56,026 bases of DNA from Bacillota bacterium (GTDB taxonomy: Bacteria; Bacillota; Sulfobacillia; Sulfobacillales; Sulfobacillaceae). Under the pieces are notes generated by a model, which worked only from the letters and a program-made list of their open reading frames with translations, was not told the origin of the DNA and made no database searches. The DNA lies in contig JAKACM010000021.1 in NCBI GenBank assembly GCA_021821465.1, forward strand, positions 1 through 56,026, read 5' to 3'. The position numbers and the translations under genes are program-made. Positions 8,282 to 16,335 of the stretch are shown piece by piece. Position 1 is the first letter of the stretch; each line of letters starts with the position of its first letter.

Positions 8282-9486
8282 CACTCAGGCTTTCTTTCAA
8301 TCATCCCGGAACAGATCTTACCCACTTGCGGGTCATCACCGGTGCCCAAGGTGTGGCTCATGCCATGCGGCAAATCGATCCCGACGTGTTTCCTGTTTAC
8401 CCGATTACTCCCCAAACCCCGATCATTCAAACACTGAGCCAGTTTGTTGCGGATGGACTATGCCATACTCATGTCTTGGACGTCGAATCGGAGCATTCGG
8501 CCATGAGCGCGGCAGTGGGAGCCGCTTTAGCCGGTGCCCGCACCATGACGGCTACTGCCTCCCAAGGACTCGCGCTGATGGTTGAGGTCATTTATCTGGC
8601 TTGCTCTATGAGAGCCCCAATTGTCATGGCCGTGGGGAACCGGGCTCTTTCCGGACCCATTAACATCCATGGGGATCATTCCGATGCCATGCTTGCCCGG
8701 GATAGCGGGGCCATTCAAATTTTTGCGGAAAACGCGGAAGAAGCCTACGATTTGACCATTATCGCGACCAAGTTGGCAGAGAATAAACAGATCTTGCTGC
8801 CTGTGATGGTGGGACTCGATGGCTTTACCATTACTCATAGCGCTGAAGCGGTTGAACTCTTGCCTGATTCCATTGTAAAAGACTTTGTCGGACCGTATTT
8901 GTATCCGTTGCCGTTCTTGGGGGAGAAGCCCGGAACATATGGCCCCTTTTCCATGCCAGACAGCTACTTTGAACTAAAATATCAGCAAATTCAAGCCGTG
9001 GAATCGGCACTAACGGTTTTTGAGCAGGCAGCGGATGAATTCTCTCAATTATCCGGGCGGCACTATCAGGCTGTAGAGGCTTACCGTTTGGAAGATGCCG
9101 AAGTGGCTTTGGTCATGATGGGATCGCACAGCGGCACCGCTAAAGAGGTAGTGGACGGGATGCGAAATCAAGGCGAGCGGGTCGGGCTAGTGGAGCTTCG
9201 CTTATATCGCCCTTTTCCACGCCGTGCCTTAGAAATGGCGCTGGTTCGGGTGCCAAAAGTGGTGGTGCTTGACAAGGCCAGTTCGCCAGGCACTTTGCCT
9301 CCGTTATTTTTAGACGTCGCGGCCAGTATTACCAATTCGCAACGATTGGTCAGTGTCATCTATGGGCTGGGGGGCCGGGATGTGTCTATGACAGGTCTCC
9401 AGAGTGTTTTCGAAGGGATGCTGAAAGATCAATTACCACAAAGAACACCTTGTTACCTTTTCGGGCAAACACTTTCGCATAAATGA
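8278..9486 (+). CDS. 2-oxoacid:ferredoxin oxidoreductase alpha subunit
   Basis: A 402-aa alpha subunit of the POR/VOR/OGOR superfamily. It contains the pyrimidine-binding domain with VYPITPQTPIIQTLSQF and the conserved EHSAMSAAVGAALAGARTMT segment. ASQGLALMVE and the PIVMAVGNRALSGPINIHGD region follow. The GTG start at 8278 overlaps the preceding stop (GTGA), typical of tight coupling. In the four-subunit enzymes this subunit pairs with beta to form the thiamine diphosphate site. The operon order GltD-like, gamma-delta, alpha, beta supports one complex. The exact 2-oxoacid cannot be told from sequence; the alpha C-terminus and overall size fit pyruvate-type enzymes. Confidence 0.9.
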   Translation: MTLRLSFNHPGTDLTHLRVITGAQGVAHAMRQIDPDVFPVYPITPQTPIIQTLSQFVADGLCHTHVLDVESEHSAMSAAVGAALAGARTMTATASQGLALMVEVIYLACSMRAPIVMAVGNRALSGPINIHGDHSDAMLARDSGAIQIFAENAEEAYDLTIIATKLAENKQILLPVMVGLDGFTITHSAEAVELLPDSIVKDFVGPYLYPLPFLGEKPGTYGPFSMPDSYFELKYQQIQAVESALTVFEQAADEFSQLSGRHYQAVEAYRLEDAEVALVMMGSHSGTAKEVVDGMRNQGERVGLVELRLYRPFPRRALEMALVRVPKVVVLDKASSPGTLPPLFLDVAASITNSQRLVSVIYGLGGRDVSMTGLQSVFEGMLKDQLPQRTPCYLFGQTLSHK

Positions 9487-9498
9487 GGAGGGAAATTC

Positions 9499-10572
9499 AT
9501 GGCCAATATAAAGGAAATGGCGGCACATTCGCAAGTGGAGCCGCGACTGGGCTCCGGCCACTCCTTATGCCGGGGATGTGGGATTCCGAGCATTGTCAAA
9601 ACGGTCCTCTCCAGCATTCCCGGCCCTGTTGCGGTGATAAATGCCACCGGTTGCCTGGAAGTGGCAACTACCCGTTACCCGTTTACCGCCTGGAAAATAC
9701 CTTGGATGCATGTCGCCTTTGAAAATTCCGCTGCCGTTGCCAGCGGCGTGGAAGCGGCCTACCGAGCGCTTAAGACCCGAGGTGAGTTGTCTTCACCCAT
9801 GACACTGGTGGTGTTTGCAGGGGACGGAGGAACCTATGATATCGGTTTGCAGGCTCTTTCGGGTGCATTAGAACGCGGTCACCGGTTTATTTACGTGTGC
9901 TATGACAATGAAGCCTATATGAATACCGGCATACAACGCTCCAGTGCTACGCCTTTCGGAGCCTCCACTACCACCAGCCCTGCCGGCCCGGCGGCCATAG
10001 GAAAACCCGAACCCCGCAAAAATATTATCGAGATCGTAGCCGCTCACCGCATCCCCTATGTGGCCCAGGCGGCCATGTCACATTGGCAGGACTTAAGCAA
10101 TAAGGTTCAGCGTGCTTTTCATGCCGAAGGCCCGGCCTTTCTTAACGTTCTCTCGGCTTGTCCTCCCGGTTGGGGTCATGAACCGCGCGACGCGGTGCGG
10201 GTGGTGCGCTTAGCCGTGGATTCCGGATATTGGCCTCTGGTCGAAGTGATCGAAGGACATTGGCGACTGACTTATAAACCCCCACAACGGGTTCCGGTGA
10301 TGCAGTGGCTCACCTTGCAGAACCGTTTCCGACACTTGTTTCAGCCGGGTCAAGAGGAAGCTCTGGAAAAGATTCAGGCGATTATCGATGACGAATGGGA
10401 AACCATGACAAGGCGTGATGCCGACAATGCCTCATGGTTTGCCACGGAACAGGCTCGCCCTTGGGAGGTCGTCCCGACATTGCCCGAAAGTTGGGAACCG
10501 CGCTTGGGTGAACCAATGTGGGAACATTTCCGAAAAGATGCTGCCCGCCCTAATGGTGTGGTACAAACTTGA
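9499..10572 (+). CDS. 2-oxoacid:ferredoxin oxidoreductase beta subunit
   Basis: A 357-aa thiamine diphosphate-binding beta subunit. The N-terminus has the cysteine motif SLCRGCGIPSIV, which with the conserved Cys of NATGCLEVAT would hold a [4Fe-4S] cluster. The TPP/Mg motif is VVFAGDGGTYDIGLQALSGA, followed by the conserved YVCYDNEAYMNTGIQRSSAT. An SD (GAGGAGG) precedes the ATG at 9499, 12 bases after the alpha stop. A C-terminal extension of about 100 residues carries the Lys/Pro-rich segment seen in longer PorB proteins. It completes the operon; the next gene is on the other strand. Confidence 0.9.
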   Translation: MANIKEMAAHSQVEPRLGSGHSLCRGCGIPSIVKTVLSSIPGPVAVINATGCLEVATTRYPFTAWKIPWMHVAFENSAAVASGVEAAYRALKTRGELSSPMTLVVFAGDGGTYDIGLQALSGALERGHRFIYVCYDNEAYMNTGIQRSSATPFGASTTTSPAGPAAIGKPEPRKNIIEIVAAHRIPYVAQAAMSHWQDLSNKVQRAFHAEGPAFLNVLSACPPGWGHEPRDAVRVVRLAVDSGYWPLVEVIEGHWRLTYKPPQRVPVMQWLTLQNRFRHLFQPGQEEALEKIQAIIDDEWETMTRRDADNASWFATEQARPWEVVPTLPESWEPRLGEPMWEHFRKDAARPNGVVQT

Positions 10573-10681
10573 TTCCGTTATGTCATGGGAATTGACAAGC
10601 CCGGCCGGTGTTTCTACCCAACGTTAGCCGATCGGTCGATGGGTGCCGGAATGCGGGGCAAACTCCGGGAAATTCTGACGC

Positions 10682-11608
10682 TTAAGGTTGAGTGTTCCAT
10701 GTTACCGTGCGCAAAGACAGAGGCATACTGGGAGCATTGCTGTTAAGCAACGGGTTGGCCGGCCATTGTGGAAGCCAGCGGTGATGGGGCGGTTGATTAC
10801 CGATCCATGTCGCGTGTGTGTTTATATCGGAAAGATTCCATTTGGCAAGAACATTTTCGGCCCAAATCCAGTTTTGCTGGGTGTTAGGCAAGGTAACGTT
10901 AAGCAACAGTGTCTTATCCCCGGTGTTTCCTAATGGATTCAGCCAACCAAACTGCGCAGTTCCCAGAGAGATTAATTCCGTACCCTGAACTTCCTGACCC
11001 TGAGCAATATCGCGAAGCCAAATTCTGGCCCCGCTATCTCCGGTTGTCTGAAAGGCGGTGCGAGTCGGAAACGCAAAGGCATTGACTGTTGCGTTATTGA
11101 GGGAGACGGCTACCTGCGTCCGGGGATGTCCCAAAGCATACCAGACCTCTCCTACAGGCCGGTACGGACTCACTTCGGCGACCCAGTGATAGGCAGAGGG
11201 TAGTTGCAGGACAAACTCAGTATACCCACCGGGAGGAGCCCACGACGCTAAGGAGTAGGATGAGACAGATTGCGTTCCTTGTGACGGGGATATGTTTGTC
11301 GAAGGTGAGGTTGGTTGATGTGATGGATTTGAAGAAGGGCGGGTCCCCGCCTTGGAGTGAGATGAAGTGGAAGTAGCGGATGAAATGACTCTTTGGCTTG
11401 AGGAGGGTGCCTTATGCATCTGTTTCTGACTTTGCTTCGTCCTTTCAACGGCAGTCTTTTTTTTCGCGGGGGCGGATCGTGACGTCAAGGGTTTAGGAGA
11501 AGACGAAGACAGAGTCGAAGACACCTGATGTGACGGGTTGGCAACATACCAGGCTAAGCTTCCTCCGATGACTACCCCGGTAACAATTGTCATGATATTG
11601 GGTTTCAT
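10682..11608 (-). CDS. Membrane-anchored extracellular protein, Ser/Thr-rich linker
   Basis: I do not recognise the family. The first 24 residues form a single hydrophobic anchor (IMTIVTGVVIGGSLAWYVA). About 100 residues of Ser/Thr/Pro/Lys-rich linker follow. A globular C-terminal domain of about 180 residues is rich in Trp, Thr and Asn (for example YHWVAEVSPYRPVGEVWYAL). This is the layout of a surface-displayed protein. It converges on the POR operon and has no tightly linked partner. A moderate SD (GAGTGATGA) lies upstream of the ATG at 11608. It could be a surface-attachment or envelope protein, but nothing in the sequence defines a ligand or enzyme activity. Confidence 0.7.
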   Translation of the reverse strand: MKPNIMTIVTGVVIGGSLAWYVANPSHQVSSTLSSSSPKPLTSRSAPAKKKTAVERTKQSQKQMHKAPSSSQRVISSATSTSSHSKAGTRPSSNPSHQPTSPSTNISPSQGTQSVSSYSLASWAPPGGYTEFVLQLPSAYHWVAEVSPYRPVGEVWYALGHPRTQVAVSLNNATVNAFAFPTRTAFQTTGDSGARIWLRDIAQGQEVQGTELISLGTAQFGWLNPLGNTGDKTLLLNVTLPNTQQNWIWAENVLAKWNLSDINTHATWIGNQPPHHRWLPQWPANPLLNSNAPSMPLSLRTVTWNTQP

Positions 11609-12160
11609 TCGATTTCATCACTCTTTTCCGTCGACGTATTTTTTCCCATGAAATTCTTAGAATCGGAATCGAATACCTGCCGAATCATTTATGGTTCGTT
11701 TTGCGTTGACAGGTTCCGAAAGCCGTTTGCGATTTCTCTGTTATGAGGCTTAAGAGGTGATCGCGGTCAATACCTCTGTCATCCGTTGCTGCTTCTTGCT
11801 GCGGTTCATTGCTGACTTATTCTCAATATATCAAAAAGGATGTTCATAGAAAAAGGGTCAAGAAGTTAGCATCTTTGTTTGGTATTGTCGAATTCTTGGA
11901 TAATGCACTGTATCAATTTATGTGAATACCCCCCACATGGGAGATGGCAACGGCCATTCACTTTTGCCTTAGAATGAATTCAATAATACGACCAATCGCA
12001 CATGGACGAGGGTTCAGCCAGTCTCTGGTTTCTTTGATTCGATTCGACTTCTGCCAATGGAAAGTCCACATATAATCCTGCCTTTAGATATCGTCTGTCG
12101 CTTCTTGGCAGGGGCATTCAGGGCGATCCTTCGATTCTAAGTCCCACAATTTCAGTATTG
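11609..12160. other. Intergenic, no gene seen
   Basis: About 550 bases contain the upstream region of the leftward surface-protein gene and nothing that reads as a gene on either strand. AT-rich patches around 11815-11960 could hold a promoter, but I see no well-spaced pair of hexamers. Confidence 0.4.
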
Positions 12161-12794
12161 TTATAGACGGTTCATGAGAAGGTGCCGGGCACGGGGCCAC
12201 GACCAGATTCTTCTTTGGAGAGGAGGAGCAATGTGATGAGGACAGACGCCAAGGTGATGGGATCCCACACAAGGCACAAATTGATCGGGCAGATAGGTCT
12301 GATAGACACTATGATTCCAGCGGTAAGTTAGGGAAAAGCTATTGATGACATAGACACCGGGCATGTTGGCGCGCATTAAGACGGTGGGGATAACCCCAAC
12401 AGCCCTTTTTGGCGTACTATCGAGCGTCTTGGGTATGGGTTTTAGAGGGACCGTCCACTTTAAAGATACACCGACGGCAGGTGGATGATCTTTTAGTCCG
12501 ACGCGAAGTCGGGTGTGAGGTGGAACATTGGTCGGCGAAATGCTGAGGATTTTTTCGGGTGATCCAATATGGTTGTTAAGAAAATACCCCGTAAAAGTAG
12601 AAGTTTGGTTCACAAAGCCCGTAGAAGATTCCACATAATATCCGCCCTTTTGTACCTGCAGCTTGGCGGCAATCGGCCCGCCTGACGTATTGATCAAATA
12701 AATGGCCCACCCGACTTAGGATCCCTAAAAGTATGATGGCTCCAGACAATCCCATCAATAATCTGCGACGTGTCCGCCAATGCCCCGCCATCAT
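12161..12794 (-). pseudogene. Membrane-anchored extracellular protein broken by frameshifts
   Basis: The start codon at 12794 opens MMAGHWRTRRRLLMGLSGAI and a hydrophobic helix, and then this frame turns nonsensical after about 12710. In the next frame a beta-rich domain begins (AIYLINTSGGPIAAKLQVQK) and runs to about 12290. A third frame then gives a convincing C-terminal membrane helix, DPITLASVLITLLLLSKEES, ending near 12172. Read together, the intact ancestor would be an N-anchor, an ectodomain and a C-terminal membrane helix. Two shifts within 630 bases indicate a pseudogene, or two sequencing errors in one gene. It lies between a surface-protein gene and an MFS exporter. Function unknown. 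Confidence 0.55.
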
Positions 12795-13285
12795 ACACCA
12801 TTCCTTTCAGCAAAAGACTGGGTGGATACGCCTAATATACTCAAAGCGTCAATCAATGCCAATTGTTCTCGGGTGCGGTGCATGCCTCTTTCACGAATAC
12901 TCGCTTTTTAGACTTACGGCAAAGAACCTCGCCACATTAGATTCCATTGTTTGGGGTGCCAGGCTTTCTATGCAAGAGAAGATCACGATATTTACCAACA
13001 AATTTCCCTGACAATTTTCGACATAATGACGGGGATAGGAGGTGAAATGGGAAACAGGGACGCGCCCCGGGGTTGGGCTCGAAAATTCGCCCGGAATTTT
13101 GCTCGATTTTTGCGCATCGACCGACAATAGTGGTAATCCTGTAAAATTATCCGTCCACCAACCAGGGGAATATTCATGTCTCGCCGTGGACTATGTCTTG
13201 GGTGAAGGAGCCCTTGATTGGGATTACGCCTTTCCCTGGCCAAGAAGAGAGGGCCTATGTGTATCTCAGGTGTCGGAAATAGAAA
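12795..13285. other. Intergenic, no supported gene
   Basis: Open frames on both strands (for example near 12891-13338) lack SD sites and coherent composition. They lie in the region between the broken membrane gene and the 3-prime end of the leftward MFS gene. Confidence 0.35.
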
Positions 13286-14515
13286 TCAACCGGACCCTTG
13301 TATCTCCCCCCGTGAGTAGGATTGCACCACCGGGATAAATAAGGTGGTGATGGAGACCAGCAGTTCCAGTGTCCCGGCCCACCACAGGACATGGGCTACG
13401 CCAATTCGTGCCATGATCCATCCGGATGTTGCCTTGGCCACAGGCTCGGAAGCAGACATTAGGACTATGATCAAACTAATAACCCGTCCGAACATGCTCG
13501 GAGGAATGATCCGCTGGTTTACACTGGGAGCGATGGTATTGACCGCCACCTCGACAATGCCGACTAAGCACAAGAGGACAACCAGGAGTGTTAAATGGTG
13601 AACGAGGCCAAGCATGATAAATAATAGTCCTTCAATACCGGTAGATATGAGGGTCATCCGCGGAGTTGGCCGCCGGATGCGAATAATCGAAAATGCGATT
13701 GCGCCTAAGGCGCCGCCAGTTCCCAGTGCGGCTGTCATAAATCCGAATCCTTGAGATCCCATCCGTAGCTCATGGGCTACCAAGGGGATGGCCACCATGA
13801 CAGCAGCCAGACACGCGTTCACGACGAATGCAGAAAGGGAGGTAACCAGGAGAAGAGGTGTCCGGCGCACATAGCGGAAGGCATCGACAATATCCCGACC
13901 CAGCGTTGACGACTTTTTATGAATGGGGGTTTCGTTGCGTCGTGCCTTAATCAATGCCAAGCATGCGCTGGCAGTGCCATAGATTGCTGCATTAATCACC
14001 AAGATGTCGTCGAAATGGCCGCTTGCTGCAAGTATTCCCGCCAGCGCCGGACCGATAATTTGCGTAGTCTGCCAAGCCATCATCAGGATCCCATTGGCTT
14101 GGACATACTGATTGGGCCGAACCTGGGATTGTTTGAATGCCATGGCAGCGGGCCAGAAAATCGCATCTGCGGTACCAAAGACTGTCGCTACAACAAAAAG
14201 CGCCCAGAGAGGGGGAATTGTGCCGAAAGATACAATTACCAGAAAGAGCATCGCAACCATTCGAATTGCACCGGACGCGAGCATGAACACTTTCGGATCC
14301 GTGCGATCCACGAGTGCCCCTCCAATCAGCGAGAACAGCATTTGGGATAGACTCATCGTACCCATGAGAATTCCCAAGATGGTTCCTGATCTTGTGATTT
14401 TCACGACCATCCAACTGGCGGTGATCAAAAACATGGAGTCCCCGAGTCCCGAGAGGAAGCTACCGACCCAAAACAGTAGGAAATTTTTCTCCTTCAAAAT
14501 CGATTTTTCACTCAT
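13286..14515 (-). CDS. MFS exporter (MFS_3 / macrolide-efflux-like family)
   Basis: A roughly 409-aa, 12-helix major facilitator. The region after helix 2 reads GGALVDRTDPKVFMLASGAI, the motif A-like loop of the MFS_3 (PF05977) group that includes EntS and Mef-type macrolide pumps. WPAAMAFKQSQVRPNQYVQA between helices 4 and 5 is also typical of the group. I prefer the ATG at 14515, preceded by GGGAG 9 bases upstream, over the ATG at 14530, which has no SD. The gene is preceded on its own strand by a leader ORF and an intrinsic terminator, described separately, which suggests antibiotic- or ribosome-sensed expression. Substrate unknown; a ribosome-targeting drug is an inference from the leader. 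Confidence 0.85.
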   Translation of the reverse strand: MSEKSILKEKNFLLFWVGSFLSGLGDSMFLITASWMVVKITRSGTILGILMGTMSLSQMLFSLIGGALVDRTDPKVFMLASGAIRMVAMLFLVIVSFGTIPPLWALFVVATVFGTADAIFWPAAMAFKQSQVRPNQYVQANGILMMAWQTTQIIGPALAGILAASGHFDDILVINAAIYGTASACLALIKARRNETPIHKKSSTLGRDIVDAFRYVRRTPLLLVTSLSAFVVNACLAAVMVAIPLVAHELRMGSQGFGFMTAALGTGGALGAIAFSIIRIRRPTPRMTLISTGIEGLLFIMLGLVHHLTLLVVLLCLVGIVEVAVNTIAPSVNQRIIPPSMFGRVISLIIVLMSASEPVAKATSGWIMARIGVAHVLWWAGTLELLVSITTLFIPVVQSYSRGEIQGSG

Positions 14516-14546
14516 GGCTAGGTCTCCCATCAGGATAAATTGACAT

Positions 14547-14580
14547 AAAAAAGGGCACCTGCTCCGGCGTCAGGTGCCCT
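14547..14580 (-). terminator. Intrinsic terminator in the leader of the MFS gene (attenuator)
   Basis: On the minus strand AGGGCACCTG (14580-14571) and CAGGTGCCCT (14561-14552) form a perfect 10-bp stem with a 9-base loop. A run of five to six U follows at once (14552-14547). It lies between the leader ORF and the MFS start, so it would stop transcription before the exporter. A segment overlapping the leader stop codon, AAAAGGCACC (14606-14597), can pair with GGTGCC of the 3-prime arm. It is a candidate antiterminator. Confidence 0.8.
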
Positions 14581-14604
14581 GTGGCCTCATTCATGCGGTG
14601 CCTT

Positions 14605-14709
14605 TTATCCCGGACCGGTTGAATTCCTGATCGTTGAAGCGACGTCAAAAACCGAAAAGGGCACAAAAATACCTCTAAAAGACGTCGTAACAAAAATCGA
14701 AGAATTCAC
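14605..14709 (-). CDS. 34-aa leader peptide upstream of MFS exporter
   Basis: A GTG start at 14709 lies 7 bases after a perfect SD, GAGGAGG (14723-14717). The ORF runs 34 codons to a TAA at 14605-14607, just before the terminator hairpin. The N-terminus contains SIFVTTS and then GIFVPF. The first resembles the SIFVI stalling segment of the ErmC leader peptide. Known macrolide and ribosome-drug resistance genes in Firmicutes use such leaders: drug-stalled ribosomes change the RNA fold and let transcription or translation continue. The peptide itself is probably only a sensor. An alternative ATG at 14714 would give just two codons and is too close to the SD. Stalling is inferred, not shown. Confidence 0.7.
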   Translation of the reverse strand: MNSSIFVTTSFRGIFVPFSVFDVASTIRNSTGPG

Positions 14710-14723
14710 TCCATCGCCTCCTC

Positions 14724-15496
14724 GTCAGTTCATTTTTGTATTTTATCACACCAAATGGCTATCCCACCGGAGATTATGGGGGTAAAATCCCAACGGAAAA
14801 TCCGCAATTTCAATCGTTTTATGCATTGTGGCCTGATCACATTCCCGTGAAAAACCCCGGGGCTATTCAAGAACAAGAAAAAAACCCAAGCAGCCCATTC
14901 CCATGGTCATTGGTTAATGCTTATGGTGTGACAGGGTTCTGAACAAAGTGTCGTAAGGATCTTACCCGCGGATTGACGCCGGCAATCTCAAACTTTTTGA
15001 CGTTGGGGGGATGTAAACGCCTTGGCCGAGAACTTTTGTATGTAGCTTCACTAAGATTAATAATAATCCCACCGGTACACGGCTCTGTGTTTAATTATGT
15101 TAGAGGATCGGACATCGGACATTCTTGCATTTCCTCTCTTTAAAGTAGCACTACAATTATGGGGAAGGAATGTGCGCCGTTTGAAAGGCGTCATGACATG
15201 ATTTTTCATGGTTATTGAATCTTCAAGCTTACTTGCATTCATGTTTCGGCTTAAATGCTGTGAAAAGCTTCAAGGTGAGAAGCGATTCGAGGACTGGCGA
15301 CGGGGAGGGGTGATAATTGATCTCGGCTTTTTTCCACTAAGAATAACGGGAGGTATTGATACGCCCTTACGAAACCACTTTTCTTGTCGGGGCTTGACTC
15401 ATAATAGGCCTCTCACAGTACTCCCTACCGTGACCCTAGATTCAGCCCAAAATTCACAGCTTCGATTAGACACTGACGCAGAGAGGAGAAAGGACG
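14724..15496. other. Intergenic, promoter region of leftward MFS leader and rightward methyltransferase
   Basis: Nearly 800 bases without a supported gene. The minus-strand sequence GTGATAAAATAC ending near 14738 could supply a -10 element for the leader transcript. No clear -35 element is visible. Plus-strand open frames near 14736 and 15208 have no SD and no motif. Confidence 0.35.
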
Positions 15497-16141
15497 ATGA
15501 CAAGTGATCGGGAACAATATGTTTTGACGCTATTTCAACCTGAAGATGCCGTTTTACAAGGGATCCGGAATGAGATTCGCAAGCGAGGTATGCCGGATAT
15601 TTCGGTGCACCCCTTGGTTGGAGCTTTTCTCACGTTTCTGGTACAAGTTCACGGGAGTAGGGATATTCTGGAAATCGGATCTTTAGCCGGATACTCTGCT
15701 GTATGCCTGGCCAGGGCCTTGCCGCGTGGCGGACATGTAGTTTCCCTGGAGGTTAATCCGGATTATGTCGTTGTGGCGAGAGAAAACCTTCATCGTGCCG
15801 GGCTGGAAAACCGGGTGACCCATATGGTGGGCTTAGCGGAACAGAGTCTTGACACTTTGGATCGGCAAGGGCGCCGGTTTGACTTTGCGTTAATAGACGC
15901 CGACAAGGAAAATTATCCTGTGTATCTGGAAAAAACTCTGAAGGTTCTCAGACCCGGCGGAATTATTGCCGCGGACAACACGCTTTGGGGTGATAAAGTC
16001 TGGGATCCGACAGTACAAGATGAATCTGTCGCGGGTATTCGCCGTTTCAATGAAATGGCCGCACAACATCCGGCGCTAAAAAGTTTGCTCTGCCCCATGG
16101 CCGACGGCTTGACTCTGGCGCGCTATTTGGAGGAGGTCTGA
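15497..16141 (+). CDS. SAM-dependent O-methyltransferase (class I, caffeoyl-CoA OMT/MdmC-like)
   Basis: A 214-aa member of the Methyltransf_3 (PF01596) family. The SAM motif I is ILEIGSLAGYSAVCLARALP (about residues 55-74). The Asp that binds SAM and metal lies in FDFALIDADKENYPVYLE (about 128-145), and GGIIAADNTLWGDKVW carries the Asp-Asn metal ligands. The start at 15497 follows GGAGAAAGGA. The family methylates catechol-type or other hydroxyl groups with a divalent cation. The downstream acyl-CoA synthetase is on the same strand about 200 bases away, but with its own SD, so a shared pathway is uncertain. Confidence 0.88.
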   Translation: MTSDREQYVLTLFQPEDAVLQGIRNEIRKRGMPDISVHPLVGAFLTFLVQVHGSRDILEIGSLAGYSAVCLARALPRGGHVVSLEVNPDYVVVARENLHRAGLENRVTHMVGLAEQSLDTLDRQGRRFDFALIDADKENYPVYLEKTLKVLRPGGIIAADNTLWGDKVWDPTVQDESVAGIRRFNEMAAQHPALKSLLCPMADGLTLARYLEEV

Positions 16142-16335
16142 TGCGGCAGGGAAAGTACGAGGGAAATCAGACACTTTTTGCCTGCAGCCTTGAATTGCGC
16201 CCCATGGGGATTTAAGATTAAATTTGAGACGAATACAAATTTTATGATTTTAGTGATAGCAATGTGACGGACACTCGGCGAGATGATTAATTCAGATCGC
16301 AGTTTTTCGAGTCGGCCCATGCCGAAAGGAGATCG

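Noticed and set aside
13919..14543. Plus-strand frames of about 143 codons inside the MFS gene
   Set aside because: Antisense shadows of a clear 12-helix transporter gene.
14712..14714. ATG-GAG-TGA mini-ORF next to the leader SD
   Set aside because: Spacing of only 2 bases from AGGAGG is too short; the GTG at 14709 is 7 bases away and opens the 34-codon leader.
14736..14942. 68-codon plus-strand frame upstream of the methyltransferase
   Set aside because: No SD and no motif; it overlaps the likely promoter of the minus-strand leader transcript.
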